Assembly: GCF_001509485.1 (NCBI RefSeq)
Contig: NZ_LLZI01000031.1
Span: 1 to 15,114 of the forward strand
DNA from: Streptomyces sp. NRRL F-4489
GTDB taxonomy: Bacteria; Actinomycetota; Actinomycetes; Streptomycetales; Streptomycetaceae
Direction of reading: 5' to 3'
Length of the DNA stretch: 15,114 nt
Shown here one piece after another: positions 1 to 6,929 of the stretch (positions are counted from its first letter, which is position 1; every line of letters begins with the position of its first letter). The notes under the pieces are model-generated. The model made no database searches. It was not told where the DNA came from and worked only from the letters and a program-made list of their open reading frames with translations. Position numbers and translations under genes: made by a program.

Positions 1-13
1 GGCCCCCGCCCCC

Positions 14-1168
14 TCAGACCCCCAACTCCCGCGCGATCAGCATTCGCTGGACCTCGCTGGTGCCCTCGCCGATCTCCAGGATCTTGGCGTCGCGCCACAT
101 GCGGGCGACCGGGTACTCGTTCATGAAGCCGTAGCCGCCGTGGATCTGGGTGGCCTCGCGGGCGTTGTCGACGGCGATGGTGGAGGAGTACAGCTTGGCG
201 AGCGCGGCCTCCTTCTTGAACGGTTCGCCGTGCACGAGCCGGGAGGCCGCGTCGCGCCAGGCCAGCCGGGAGGTGTGGGCGCGCATCTCCATGTCGGCGA
301 GCTTGAACTGGATCGCCTGGTTGGCGCCGATCGGCCGGCCGAAGGCGCGCCGCTCCTTGGCGTAGCGCACCGACTCGTCCACGCAGCCCTGCGCCAGGCC
401 GGTGGCCAGCGCGGCGATCGCGATCCGGCCCTCGTCCAGGATGCGGAGGAACTGCGCGTAGCCGCGGCCCTCCTCGCCGAGGAGGTTGCCGGCCGGGACG
501 CGGACGTCGGAGAAGGACAGTTCGCGGGTGTCGGAGGCGTTCCAGCCGACCTTGGAGTACGGGGCGGCGACCGTGAAGCCGGGGGTGCCGGCCGGCACGA
601 TGATCGCGGAGATCTCCGGGGAGCCGTCGGCCTTGCGGCCGGTGACGGCGGTGACCGTCACCAGGCCGGTGATGTCCGTACCGGAGTTGGTGATGAAGCA
701 CTTGCTGCCGTTGATCACCCAGTCGTCGCCGTCCCGTACGGCGGTGGTGCGGGTGGCGCCGGCGTCCGAGCCGCCGTCCGGCTCGGTCAGGCCGAACGCG
801 CCGAGCAGCTCGCCGGCGCACAGCTTCGGCAGCCACTCCCGCTTCTGCTCCTCGGTGCCGAAGCGGTAGACCGGCATGGCGCCCAGCGAGACGCCGGCCT
901 CCAGGGTGATGGCCACCGAGGAGTCGACCCGGGCCAGCTCCTCCAGGGCGATACCGAGCGCGAGGTAGTCGCCGCCCATCCCGCCGTACTCCTCGGGGAA
1001 CGGCAGCCCGAACAGGCCCATCTGCCCCATCTGGCGGACGATGTCGTACGGGAAGGCGTGCTGCTCGTAGTAGGAGCCGATCTGCGGGGCGACGACGTCG
1101 TGCGCGAACGCCTCGACCGTGCGCCGGAGTTCTTCCAGCTCGTCGGGCAGGCGGTGGTCCAGGGACAT
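14..1168 (-). CDS. acdH: Branched-chain acyl-CoA dehydrogenase, AcdH-like
   Basis: This 384-residue FAD flavoprotein introduces a 2,3-double bond into acyl-CoA thioesters; here the expected substrates are isovaleryl-CoA and other branched short-chain acyl-CoAs from leucine, valine and isoleucine. Visible family signatures are LTEPDGGSDAG (about 127-137), QIHGGYGFMNEYPVARMWRD (341-360) and EIGEGTSEVQR (365-375). The canonical catalytic base position of short-chain dehydrogenases is filled by E368, while the position used by true isovaleryl-CoA dehydrogenases (the LDxER helix) is Gly (LDEGR, 244-248). This suggests an SCAD or short-branched-chain enzyme rather than classical IVD. It is the last gene of the operon and starts 2 bp after hmgL; AAGGAG at 1174-1179 decides the ATG. 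The length is normal for the family. The exact acyl preference is inferred; the family is certain. Confidence 0.93.
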   Translation of the reverse strand: MSLDHRLPDELEELRRTVEAFAHDVVAPQIGSYYEQHAFPYDIVRQMGQMGLFGLPFPEEYGGMGGDYLALGIALEELARVDSSVAITLEAGVSLGAMPVYRFGTEEQKREWLPKLCAGELLGAFGLTEPDGGSDAGATRTTAVRDGDDWVINGSKCFITNSGTDITGLVTVTAVTGRKADGSPEISAIIVPAGTPGFTVAAPYSKVGWNASDTRELSFSDVRVPAGNLLGEEGRGYAQFLRILDEGRIAIAALATGLAQGCVDESVRYAKERRAFGRPIGANQAIQFKLADMEMRAHTSRLAWRDAASRLVHGEPFKKEAALAKLYSSTIAVDNAREATQIHGGYGFMNEYPVARMWRDAKILEIGEGTSEVQRMLIARELGV

Positions 1169-1170
1169 GG

Positions 1171-2163
1171 TCACTCCTTGTGGGGCCGTGCCTGATTCAT
1201 CTGCGCGAGGACGGTGCGCGAGGGGCTGGGGCGGCCCAGCACCCCGGCCAGCCAGACGCTGGCCGCGGTCAGCCGCGCCAGATCGACGCCGGTCTCGATG
1301 CCGAGGCCGTCCAGCATCCACACGAGGTCTTCGGTGGCGAGATTGCCGGTGGCGCTCTTGGCGTACGGGCAGCCGCCCAGGCCGCCCGCCGAGGCGTCGA
1401 CGGTGGTGACGCCGTGCTGGAGCGCGGCGAAGGTGTTGGCGAGGGCCTGCCCGTACGTGTCGTGGAAGTGCACGCCCAGCCGGTCGGTGGGCACGCCCGC
1501 GTCGTTCAGCGCGGTGAGCAGGCGGCGGACGTGGCCGGGCGTGGCCACGCCGATGGTGTCGCCCAGGCTCAGCTCGTCGCAGCCGAGGTCGAGCAGCGCC
1601 CGGCAGACCCGGACGACCCGGGCGATGGGCACCGGGCCCTCCCAGGGGTCGCCGAAGCACATGGAGAGGTAGCCGCGGACGTGCAGCTGCTCGTCGCGGG
1701 CCCGGCGGACGACCGGGGCGAACATCGCCAGCGCCTCGTCGACGGTGCGGTTGAGGTTGGCCCGGGCGAACGACTCGGTGGCGCTGCCGAACACCGCGAT
1801 CCGGCGGGCGCCCAGCGCCAGGGCCCGCTCCAGGCCCCGCTCGTTGGGCACCAGCACCGGCAGCCGCGCCGGGTCGATACCGTCCAGCATGGGGAACAGC
1901 CGCTCGGCGTCGGCGAGTTGGGGCACCCACTTGGGGTGGACGAAGCTGGTGGCCTCGACCACCGGCAGGCCCGCGCCGGCCAGGCGGCGGATGAACTCCG
2001 CCTTGACCTCGGTGGGGACGACCTGGGACTCGTTCTGCAGGCCGTCGCGCGGGCCGACCTCGTGGATCCGTACGCGGGCGGGCAGGCCGTCCGCCGGGAA
2101 GGCCATGGGGAGGCCGGTGGCGGGGGTGCCGCCGGTGCCTTCGGGGGTGTCCGGGGTGGTCAT
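1171..2163 (-). CDS. hmgL: Hydroxymethylglutaryl-CoA lyase
   Basis: This enzyme cleaves HMG-CoA to acetoacetate and acetyl-CoA, the last step of leucine breakdown. The 330-residue protein is a TIM barrel of the HMGL/DRE-TIM family. Visible motifs are [11 protein letters not shown] (35-45, metal ligand D40 next to the catalytic Arg), the HFHDT metal ligands (H232, H234), [10 protein letters not shown] (201-210), and the active-site loop GLGGCPYA with C265 followed by ligand N274. Spacing matches the human enzyme (C266, H233, H235, N275) almost residue for residue. The start at 2163 overlaps the mccA stop as ATGA and has a perfect GAGGAGG upstream; it gives a Pro/Thr/Gly-rich leader of about 28 residues. 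A later ATG at 2106 would give a more usual N-terminus but has no such support. All catalytic residues are present. Confidence 0.96.
   Translation of the reverse strand: MTTPDTPEGTGGTPATGLPMAFPADGLPARVRIHEVGPRDGLQNESQVVPTEVKAEFIRRLAGAGLPVVEATSFVHPKWVPQLADAERLFPMLDGIDPARLPVLVPNERGLERALALGARRIAVFGSATESFARANLNRTVDEALAMFAPVVRRARDEQLHVRGYLSMCFGDPWEGPVPIARVVRVCRALLDLGCDELSLGDTIGVATPGHVRRLLTALNDAGVPTDRLGVHFHDTYGQALANTFAALQHGVTTVDASAGGLGGCPYAKSATGNLATEDLVWMLDGLGIETGVDLARLTAASVWLAGVLGRPSPSRTVLAQMNQARPHKE
1174..1179 (-). promoter_or_regulatory. Ribosome binding site of acdH inside the end of hmgL
   Basis: The minus strand reads AAGGAG, 5 bases before the ATG at 1168. It is formed by the last Lys and Glu codons of hmgL, so the two genes are packed as tightly as possible and probably translationally coupled. 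Confidence 0.75.
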
Positions 2164-4208
2164 ACCGTCGCCTCCTCGGGGGTGCCGGGGGCCGGTGCGG
2201 AGTCGTTTCCGCCGCCGTCCTCGTGGGGGGCGACGACGGCCAGGACCTGGTCCATGGCGACCGTGCTGCCGGGCGTGACGTCCAGTTCGGTGACCGTCCC
2301 GGCGTGCGGCGCGGAGATCACGTGCTCCATCTTCATCGCCTCCACCACCAGCAGGCCCTGCCCGGCCGCGACCTCGTCGCCGACCGCCACCTTGACGACG
2401 GTGACGGTGCCGGGCATCGGGGCGGCGAGGGTGTCCGCGCCCTGGCCCCGGGCGGCCGCCCGCAGCGCCTCGGCGACCGGGTCGTGGTCGGCGACGTGCC
2501 AGGCGTCGCCGTCCCGGCCCAGCCAGTCGCCGCCGCGGTGGAAGGTGTGCCGGACGCCGGCGACGGTGACCCGCACCTCGTCCGCGGTGACCTCGTACGC
2601 CTCGGGGGCGGCGCCGGGCCGGGCGTCGTACGCCACCGGGTCGTGGCCGGGGACGCGCAGCCAGTGGCGGACCGGGGCGGGCTCGCCGCCCAGCCGGAAG
2701 CCGGTGGGGGCGGCGAACGGATCGCGCCAGCCGACCGCGTCCGGCGCCGGCTCCAGGGCCGCCTGGCGGACCGCGGCGGCCGCGGCGTAGACCTCCTCCG
2801 GCACCGCCGGGTCCACCAGCTCGGCCGCGACCCGCTCGACCAGCCCGGTGTCCAGGTCGCCGGCGACCACGTCGGGGTGGGCCAGCAGGCGGCGCAGGAA
2901 GCCGGCGTTGGTCGGCACGCCCAGGGTGACCGTGGCGGCCAGCGCGGCCCGCAGCTTCCGCAGGGCGCTCGGGCGGTCCGGGCCGTACGCGATGACCTTG
3001 GCGAGCATCGGGTCGTAGCGGCTCCCGACCTCGGCGCCCTCGGTCAGCCCGGAGTCCGTGCGGATCCCGTCGCCCTCGGGCTCGCGGAGGGTGACGACCG
3101 TGCCGCCGGTGGGCAGGAAGTCGCGGGCCGGGTCCTCGGCGCAGATCCGGGCCTCGACGGCGTGCCCGGTGAAGGCCAGGTCCTCCTGGGCGAACGGCAG
3201 GCGCTCGCCGGCGGCGATCCGCAGCTGCCACTCCACGAGGTCCAGGCCCGCGCCGTCCGGGCCGAAGGCGACCGTCAGCTCGGTGACCGGGTGCTCCACC
3301 TGGAGGCGGGTGTTCATCTCCATGAAGCAGTAGCCGGCCGGGTCCTTGCCGGGGACGATGAACTCGACCGTGCCGGCGCCGCGGTAGCCGCAGGAGCGGG
3401 CCGCCTGGACGGCCGCGGCGCCCATCGCGGCGCGGGTCGCCTCGTCCAGCAGGACCGACGGCGCCTCCTCGATGATCTTCTGGTGGCGGCGCTGGAGGGA
3501 GCACTCGCGCTCGCCGAGGTGGAGGACGGTGCCGTGGCCGTCGGCGAGGATCTGGATCTCGATGTGCCGGGGCCGGTCGATCCACCGCTCCACCAGCAGT
3601 GTGTCGTCGCCGAACGACGAGCGGGCCTCGCGGCGCGCGGCGGCGATCTCGTCGGCCAGGCGGGCGGCGTCCCTCACCAGCCGCATGCCCTTGCCGCCGC
3701 CGCCCGCGGACGGCTTGAGCAGCACCGGCATACCGATCTCCCGCGCCGCGGCGGCCAGTTCGGCGTCCGTCAGGCCGCTGCCGGACGAGCCGGGGACGAC
3801 CGGGACGCCGGCCGCGCGGACCGTCTCCTTGGCCCGGATCTTGTCGCCCATCAGGTCGATGGCGTCGGCGGGCGGGCCGATGAAGACCAGTCCGGCGTCG
3901 GCGCAGGCGCGGGCGAAGGCGGCGTTCTCGGCGAGGAAGCCGTAGCCGGGGTGGACGGCGCGGGCGCCGGTGCGGGCGGCGGCGTCCAGCAGCCGCTCGG
4001 CCGACAGATAGCTCTCGGCGGCCGGGGCCGGGCCGATCCGGACGGCGGTGTCGGCCTCCCGGACGTGCCGGGCGCCGGCGTCCGCGTCGCTGTACACGGC
4101 GACCGAGCGGATGCCCAGGGCGCGCAGCGTCCGGATGACGCGGACCGCGATCTCGCCGCGGTTGGCGACCAGGACGGTGTCGAACAGGCCGGGGTCGATG
4201 CTGGTCAT
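2160..4208 (-). CDS. mccA: Methylcrotonyl-CoA carboxylase alpha subunit (biotin carboxylase + BCCP)
   Basis: This is the biotin-carrying subunit that carboxylates its own biotin with ATP and bicarbonate and passes CO2 to the beta subunit. The 682-residue form begins with the usual [16 protein letters not shown] fold (9-24). The ATP-grasp glycine loop is GGGGKGMR (169-176), the catalytic strand is [14 protein letters not shown] (297-310), and the C-terminal biotinyl domain has EAMKMEH with biotin attached to K626. The domain order and length fit MCC/PCC/ACC alpha subunits; the partner and operon point to MCC. AGAGGA lies just upstream of the ATG at 4208. However, a GTG at 4391 overlapping the mccB stop as GTGA is in the same frame and would add 61 repetitive residues, so the N-terminus is not settled. 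The stop overlaps hmgL by 4 bp. Confidence 0.94.
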   Translation of the reverse strand: MTSIDPGLFDTVLVANRGEIAVRVIRTLRALGIRSVAVYSDADAGARHVREADTAVRIGPAPAAESYLSAERLLDAAARTGARAVHPGYGFLAENAAFARACADAGLVFIGPPADAIDLMGDKIRAKETVRAAGVPVVPGSSGSGLTDAELAAAAREIGMPVLLKPSAGGGGKGMRLVRDAARLADEIAAARREARSSFGDDTLLVERWIDRPRHIEIQILADGHGTVLHLGERECSLQRRHQKIIEEAPSVLLDEATRAAMGAAAVQAARSCGYRGAGTVEFIVPGKDPAGYCFMEMNTRLQVEHPVTELTVAFGPDGAGLDLVEWQLRIAAGERLPFAQEDLAFTGHAVEARICAEDPARDFLPTGGTVVTLREPEGDGIRTDSGLTEGAEVGSRYDPMLAKVIAYGPDRPSALRKLRAALAATVTLGVPTNAGFLRRLLAHPDVVAGDLDTGLVERVAAELVDPAVPEEVYAAAAAVRQAALEPAPDAVGWRDPFAAPTGFRLGGEPAPVRHWLRVPGHDPVAYDARPGAAPEAYEVTADEVRVTVAGVRHTFHRGGDWLGRDGDAWHVADHDPVAEALRAAARGQGADTLAAPMPGTVTVVKVAVGDEVAAGQGLLVVEAMKMEHVISAPHAGTVTELDVTPGSTVAMDQVLAVVAPHEDGGGNDSAPAPGTPEEATV
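2171..2177 (-). promoter_or_regulatory. Strong Shine-Dalgarno of hmgL
   Basis: The minus strand reads GAGGAGG, 7 bases before the ATG at 2163 and inside the 3' end of mccA. It fixes the long hmgL start over the ATG at 2106. Confidence 0.75.
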
Positions 4209-4387
4209 GGGTCCTCTCAGATCCGTCACGTCCGTCGCGTACGCCTGCACGTCTGTCGCGTCCGTCGCGTTCGCCACGTCCGTCACATCCGTCGTCGCGT
4301 CCGTGGCGTCCTTCGCGTACGCCCTCGTGTCCGTCACGTACGCCCTTGTGTCCGTCACGTGCGTCCTCGCCTCCGTCACGTCCGGCC
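4209..4387 (-). repeat. Degenerate 9/12-bp tandem repeat filling the mccB-mccA spacer
   Basis: The spacer consists almost wholly of short units. On the plus strand, 9-mers like TCCGTCACG or TCCGTCGCG alternate irregularly with 12-mers like TACGCCCTCGTG, about 17 units in all. Every unit is a multiple of three. In the mccA frame they read as Val/Ala-Thr-Asp triplets and Thr-Arg-Ala-Tyr quartets without a stop, starting at a GTG (4391-4389) that overlaps the mccB TGA. It may be an expanded untranslated spacer that sets subunit ratio, or a translated low-complexity extension. Base composition matches the neighbours. Confidence 0.85.
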
Positions 4388-6034
4388 TCACATCCGGAAG
4401 ACGCCGAAGCGCGGCGCGTCGCGCTCCCGCCGGGGGAGCGGGGCGTTGGCGCAGGCGGTCAGGGCCAGGCCGAGGACCTGGCGGGTCTCCAGCGGGTCGA
4501 TGACGCCGTCGTCCCACAGCCGGGCCGTCGCGTAGTAGGCGTTGCCCTGGGTCTCGTACTGGGCGCGGATCGGCTCCTTGAAGGCGGCCTCCTCCTCCGC
4601 GCCCCACTCCTCGCCGCGCGCCTCCAGCTGGTCGCGCTTGACGGTGGCCAGGACCGACGCGGCCTGCTCGCCGCCCATCACGGAGATCTTGGCGTTCGGC
4701 CACATCCACAGGAAGCGGGGGGAGTAGGCCCGGCCGCACATGGAGTAGTTGCCGGCGCCGTACGAGCCGCCGATGACGACCGTCAGCTTGGGGACGCGGG
4801 TGCAGGCGACCGCGGTGACCATCTTGGCGCCGTGCTTGGCGATCCCGCCGGCCTCGTAGTCGCGGCCGACCATGAAGCCGGAGATGTTCTGGAGGAAGAG
4901 CAGCGGGATACCGCGCTGGTCGCACAGCTCGATGAAGTGGGCGCCCTTCTGGGCGGATTCGGAGAACAGGATGCCGTTGTTGGCGACGATCCCCACCGGG
5001 TGGCCGTGGATATGGGCGAAGCCGGTGACGAGGGTCGTGCCGTACTCGGCCTTGAACTCCGCGAAGCGGGAGCCGTCGGTGATCCGGGCGATCACCTCGC
5101 GGACGTCGTAGGGCGTACGGGAGTCCACCGGCACGACGCCGTAGAGCCCGGCGGGGTCGGCCTTGGGCTCCTCGACGGGCCGGACGGGCCAGGGCAGCGG
5201 CGGGCGGTCGCCGAGCGTTCCGACGATGGTGCGGACGATCCGCAGGGCGTGCGCGTCGTCCTCGGCGAGGTGGTCGGTGACGCCGGAGACCCGGGAGTGC
5301 ACCTCGCCGCCGCCCAGCTCCTCGGCGCTGACCACCTCGCCGGTGGCGGCCTTCACCAGCGGCGGGCCGCCGAGGAAGATCGTGCCCTGCCCGCGGACGA
5401 TCACCGCCTCGTCGCTCATCGCCGGGACGTACGCGCCGCCGGCCGTGCAGGAGCCCAGCACCGCGGCGATCTGCGGGACGCCGGCGGCGGACATCCGGGC
5501 TTGGTTGTAGAAGATCCGCCCGAAGTGCTCGCGGTCGGGGAAGACCTCGTCCTGCATCGGCAGGAACGCGCCGCCGGAGTCGACCAGATACAGGCACGGC
5601 AGGCCGTTCTCCAGCGCGACCTCCTGGGCGCGCAGGTGCTTCTTGACCGTCATCGGGTAGTACGTGCCGCCCTTGACGGTGGCGTCGTTGGCGACGATCA
5701 CGGTCTCCCGGCCGCTGACCCGGCCGATGCCGGCGATCACACCGGCGGCCGGCGCGGCCCCGCCGTACATCCCGCCCGCGGCCAGCGGCGCCAGCTCCAG
5801 GAACGGCGAGCCCGGATCCAGCAGGGCGTCGACGCGGTCCCGGGGCAGCAGCTTGCCGCGGGCGGTGTGGCGGGCGCGGGCCTTCTCGCCGCCGCCCAGC
5901 CGGGCCGCGGCCAGCTTCGCGCGCAGCCGCTCGGCCAGCTCGCGGTGCGCGGCCTCGTTCGTCCGCCAGGCGTCGGACGCCGGGTCCGCGGTGCTGGCCA
6001 GCACCGGTGCCTGCTCGATGGCCTCCATCGCCAT
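4388..6034 (-). CDS. mccB: Methylcrotonyl-CoA carboxylase beta subunit (carboxyltransferase)
   Basis: This subunit transfers the carboxyl group from biotin to 3-methylcrotonyl-CoA, giving 3-methylglutaconyl-CoA. The 548-residue protein has both crotonase-like halves of the carboxyltransferase fold. MCC-type blocks include [16 protein letters not shown] (153-168), [16 protein letters not shown] (194-209), [20 protein letters not shown] (223-242) and, in the C-terminal half, [10 protein letters not shown] (351-360) and [20 protein letters not shown] (421-440). These resemble MCC beta more than propionyl- or acetyl-CoA carboxylase beta. It is the first gene of the minus-strand operon. GAGGGGG at 6038-6044 is only 3 bases from the ATG at 6034 but 9 from a second ATG at 6028, so the true start may be two codons later. 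Expression is probably controlled by the TetR protein encoded divergently. Confidence 0.95.
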   Translation of the reverse strand: MAMEAIEQAPVLASTADPASDAWRTNEAAHRELAERLRAKLAAARLGGGEKARARHTARGKLLPRDRVDALLDPGSPFLELAPLAAGGMYGGAAPAAGVIAGIGRVSGRETVIVANDATVKGGTYYPMTVKKHLRAQEVALENGLPCLYLVDSGGAFLPMQDEVFPDREHFGRIFYNQARMSAAGVPQIAAVLGSCTAGGAYVPAMSDEAVIVRGQGTIFLGGPPLVKAATGEVVSAEELGGGEVHSRVSGVTDHLAEDDAHALRIVRTIVGTLGDRPPLPWPVRPVEEPKADPAGLYGVVPVDSRTPYDVREVIARITDGSRFAEFKAEYGTTLVTGFAHIHGHPVGIVANNGILFSESAQKGAHFIELCDQRGIPLLFLQNISGFMVGRDYEAGGIAKHGAKMVTAVACTRVPKLTVVIGGSYGAGNYSMCGRAYSPRFLWMWPNAKISVMGGEQAASVLATVKRDQLEARGEEWGAEEEAAFKEPIRAQYETQGNAYYATARLWDDGVIDPLETRQVLGLALTACANAPLPRRERDAPRFGVFRM

Positions 6035-6095
6035 GGGCCCCCTCGCTCGGTCGGCGGCCCGCCGGGCGCCGCGGGGTGTGCTCCGCGCCCGAGCG

Positions 6096-6113
6096 GGTTA
6101 ATAGGCGTTAACC
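6096..6113. promoter_or_regulatory. Operator O1, perfect inverted repeat
   Basis: GGTTAA-TAGGCG-TTAACC has perfect 6-bp arms around a 6-bp centre. It stands out as AT-rich in GC-rich DNA and covers the likely -10 of the mccB promoter. Its reverse-complement relative O2 matches it at 15 of 18 positions. It is the probable site of the adjacent TetR-family protein. Confidence 0.8.
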
Positions 6114-6126
6114 AGTTCCCCTTCAG
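6098..6126 (-). promoter_or_regulatory. Probable promoter of the mccB-mccA-hmgL-acdH operon
   Basis: On the minus strand a -10-like TATTAA (6103-6098) lies 17 bp downstream of CTGAAG (6126-6121), a weak -35. Transcription would begin near 6091, leaving a leader of about 57 bases with the mccB ribosome site. O1 covers the -10, consistent with repression. Confidence 0.5.
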
Positions 6127-6143
6127 GTTAACGACCACTAACC
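6126..6143. promoter_or_regulatory. Operator O2, second copy of the inverted repeat
   Basis: GGTTAA-CGACCA-CTAACC has the same 18-bp architecture as O1, with one arm mismatch. Read on the minus strand it shares 15 of 18 bases with O1. The two centres are 30 bp apart, close to three helical turns, so two regulator dimers could sit on the same face. It overlaps the likely -35 of the tetR promoter and the -35 of the mccB promoter. Confidence 0.78.
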
Positions 6144-6157
6144 CCCCTGTCTACAAT
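6128..6157 (+). promoter_or_regulatory. Promoter of the TetR gene, predicted leaderless
   Basis: TTAACG (6128-6133), an 18-bp spacer and a good -10 TACAAT (6152-6157) lie directly before the ATG at 6165. Only 7 bases separate the -10 from the start codon and no ribosome site is present, so the mRNA probably begins at or next to the ATG. O2 overlaps the -35, implying autorepression. Confidence 0.65.
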
Positions 6158-6164
6158 CGACGGC

Positions 6165-6821
6165 ATGAGTACTACGCACGCCCCTGCCCCGACCAGCCGC
6201 CGCGAGCAGATCCTCAAGGAGGCCGCCCGGCTCTTCGCGGAGCGCGGCTTCCACGGCGTCGGCGTGGACGAGATAGGGGCGGCGGTCGGCATCTCCGGGC
6301 CCGGCCTCTACCGGCACTTCGCCGGCAAGGACGCGATGCTCGCCGAGCTGCTGGTCGGCATCAGCGAGCGGCTGCTGGCCGGCGGCCGGATGCGGGTCGC
6401 CGAGGGCGGCGAGAGCCCCGCCGCGGTGCTCGACGCGCTGATCGGCGGCCATATCGACTTCGCGCTCGACGACCGCCCGCTGATCACCCTGCACGACCGC
6501 GAGCTGGACCGCCTGCGCGAGGCCGACCGCAAGCGGGTCCGCCAGCTCCAGCGGCAGTACGTGGAGCTGTGGGTGGAGGTCGTCCGGCAGGTGCACCCCG
6601 GGCCGCCGGAGTCCGAGGTACGGGCCGCGGTGCACGCGGTCTTCGGGCTGCTGAACTCCACCCCGCACCTGGGCCGGCCCGGCTCCCTCCCGGGGCGTAC
6701 GGAGATGGCCCGGCTGTTGCACCGGCTCGCGCTGGGGGCGTTCGGGGCGGTGGACGGCGCGGGGGCGGACGCGGCCGCCGTGGACGGGGCGGCGGCGGAC
6801 GCGGTGGAGGCGGCGGGCTGA
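6165..6821 (+). CDS. TetR-family transcriptional regulator of the leucine-degradation operon
   Basis: This is a 218-residue one-component repressor. The N-terminal TetR helix-turn-helix runs about 13-60: REQILKEAARLFAERGFHGV, then VDEIGAAVGISGPGLYRHF (34-52) with the recognition helix, followed by K55, D56 and the start of the ligand domain. The rest is helical and should bind a small ligand, plausibly an acyl-CoA intermediate of the pathway, but no residue proves this. The last 25 or so residues are a low-complexity Ala/Gly/Asp tail. It is divergent from mccB, and the shared region holds two matching inverted repeats overlapping both promoters, so control of both the operon and itself is likely. 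The start is supported by a -10 seven bases upstream, indicating a leaderless message. Family certain; target and ligand inferred. Confidence 0.93.
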   Translation: MSTTHAPAPTSRREQILKEAARLFAERGFHGVGVDEIGAAVGISGPGLYRHFAGKDAMLAELLVGISERLLAGGRMRVAEGGESPAAVLDALIGGHIDFALDDRPLITLHDRELDRLREADRKRVRQLQRQYVELWVEVVRQVHPGPPESEVRAAVHAVFGLLNSTPHLGRPGSLPGRTEMARLLHRLALGAFGAVDGAGADAAAVDGAAADAVEAAG

Positions 6822-6830
6822 CCGCGCCCG

Positions 6831-6845
6831 CGCGGGTGCCCCGCG
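6831..6845 (+). terminator. Possible weak hairpin after the TetR gene
   Basis: CGCGGG-TGC-CCCGCG forms a 6-bp GC stem with a 3-base loop, 9 bases after the tetR stop. There is no T tract. It may be a weak terminator or a chance palindrome in GC-rich DNA. Confidence 0.3.
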
Positions 6846-6850
6846 ACCCC

Positions 6851-6880
6851 TGGACAGCGTTGGTGACCGGCCGGTAGCTT
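6851..6880 (+). promoter_or_regulatory. Probable promoter of the acyl-CoA dehydrogenase/thioesterase unit
   Basis: TGGACA (6851-6856) matches the -35 consensus at 5 of 6 positions. It is followed after 18 bp by TAGCTT (6875-6880), a moderate -10. The start would fall near 6887, inside the inverted repeat at 6884-6901. Confidence 0.5.
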
Positions 6881-6883
6881 TTC

Positions 6884-6901
6884 GCTGAGCAAACGCTTAG
6901 C
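6884..6901. promoter_or_regulatory. Inverted-repeat operator before the second acyl-CoA dehydrogenase
   Basis: GCTGAGC-AAAC-GCTTAGC has 7-bp arms matching at 6 of 7 positions. It covers the predicted transcription start and is unlike the GGTTAA operators at 6096-6143, so a different regulator, probably another TetR-type protein, is implied. Confidence 0.6.
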
Positions 6902-6929
6902 CAGGTGTGGCGGTGAGGGAGGCCAGGGC

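Noticed and set aside
140..1195. Long plus-strand open frame opposite the dehydrogenase gene
   Set aside because: The translation is Gly/Val/Arg-rich without any domain and lies antisense to a clear gene; such shadows are usual at this GC content.
4209..4387. CRISPR-like array between mccB and mccA
   Set aside because: The units are 9-12 bp and directly adjacent, with no unique spacers and no cas genes.
2223..4535. 770-codon plus-strand open frame opposite mccA
   Set aside because: Low-complexity composition and complete overlap with a gene carrying all biotin carboxylase motifs.
2160..6034. Propionyl- or acetyl-CoA carboxylase for the mccA/mccB pair
   Set aside because: The beta subunit carries MCC-type blocks ([24 protein letters not shown]) and lies beside HMG-CoA lyase, which fits leucine degradation better.
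6138..6722. Minus-strand open frame opposite the TetR gene
   Set aside because: Antisense to a clear TetR helix-turn-helix protein and without recognisable motifs.
4346..6877. Very long plus-strand open frame across mccB and tetR
   Set aside because: It runs antisense to mccB, through the divergent promoter region, and then in a wrong frame over tetR.
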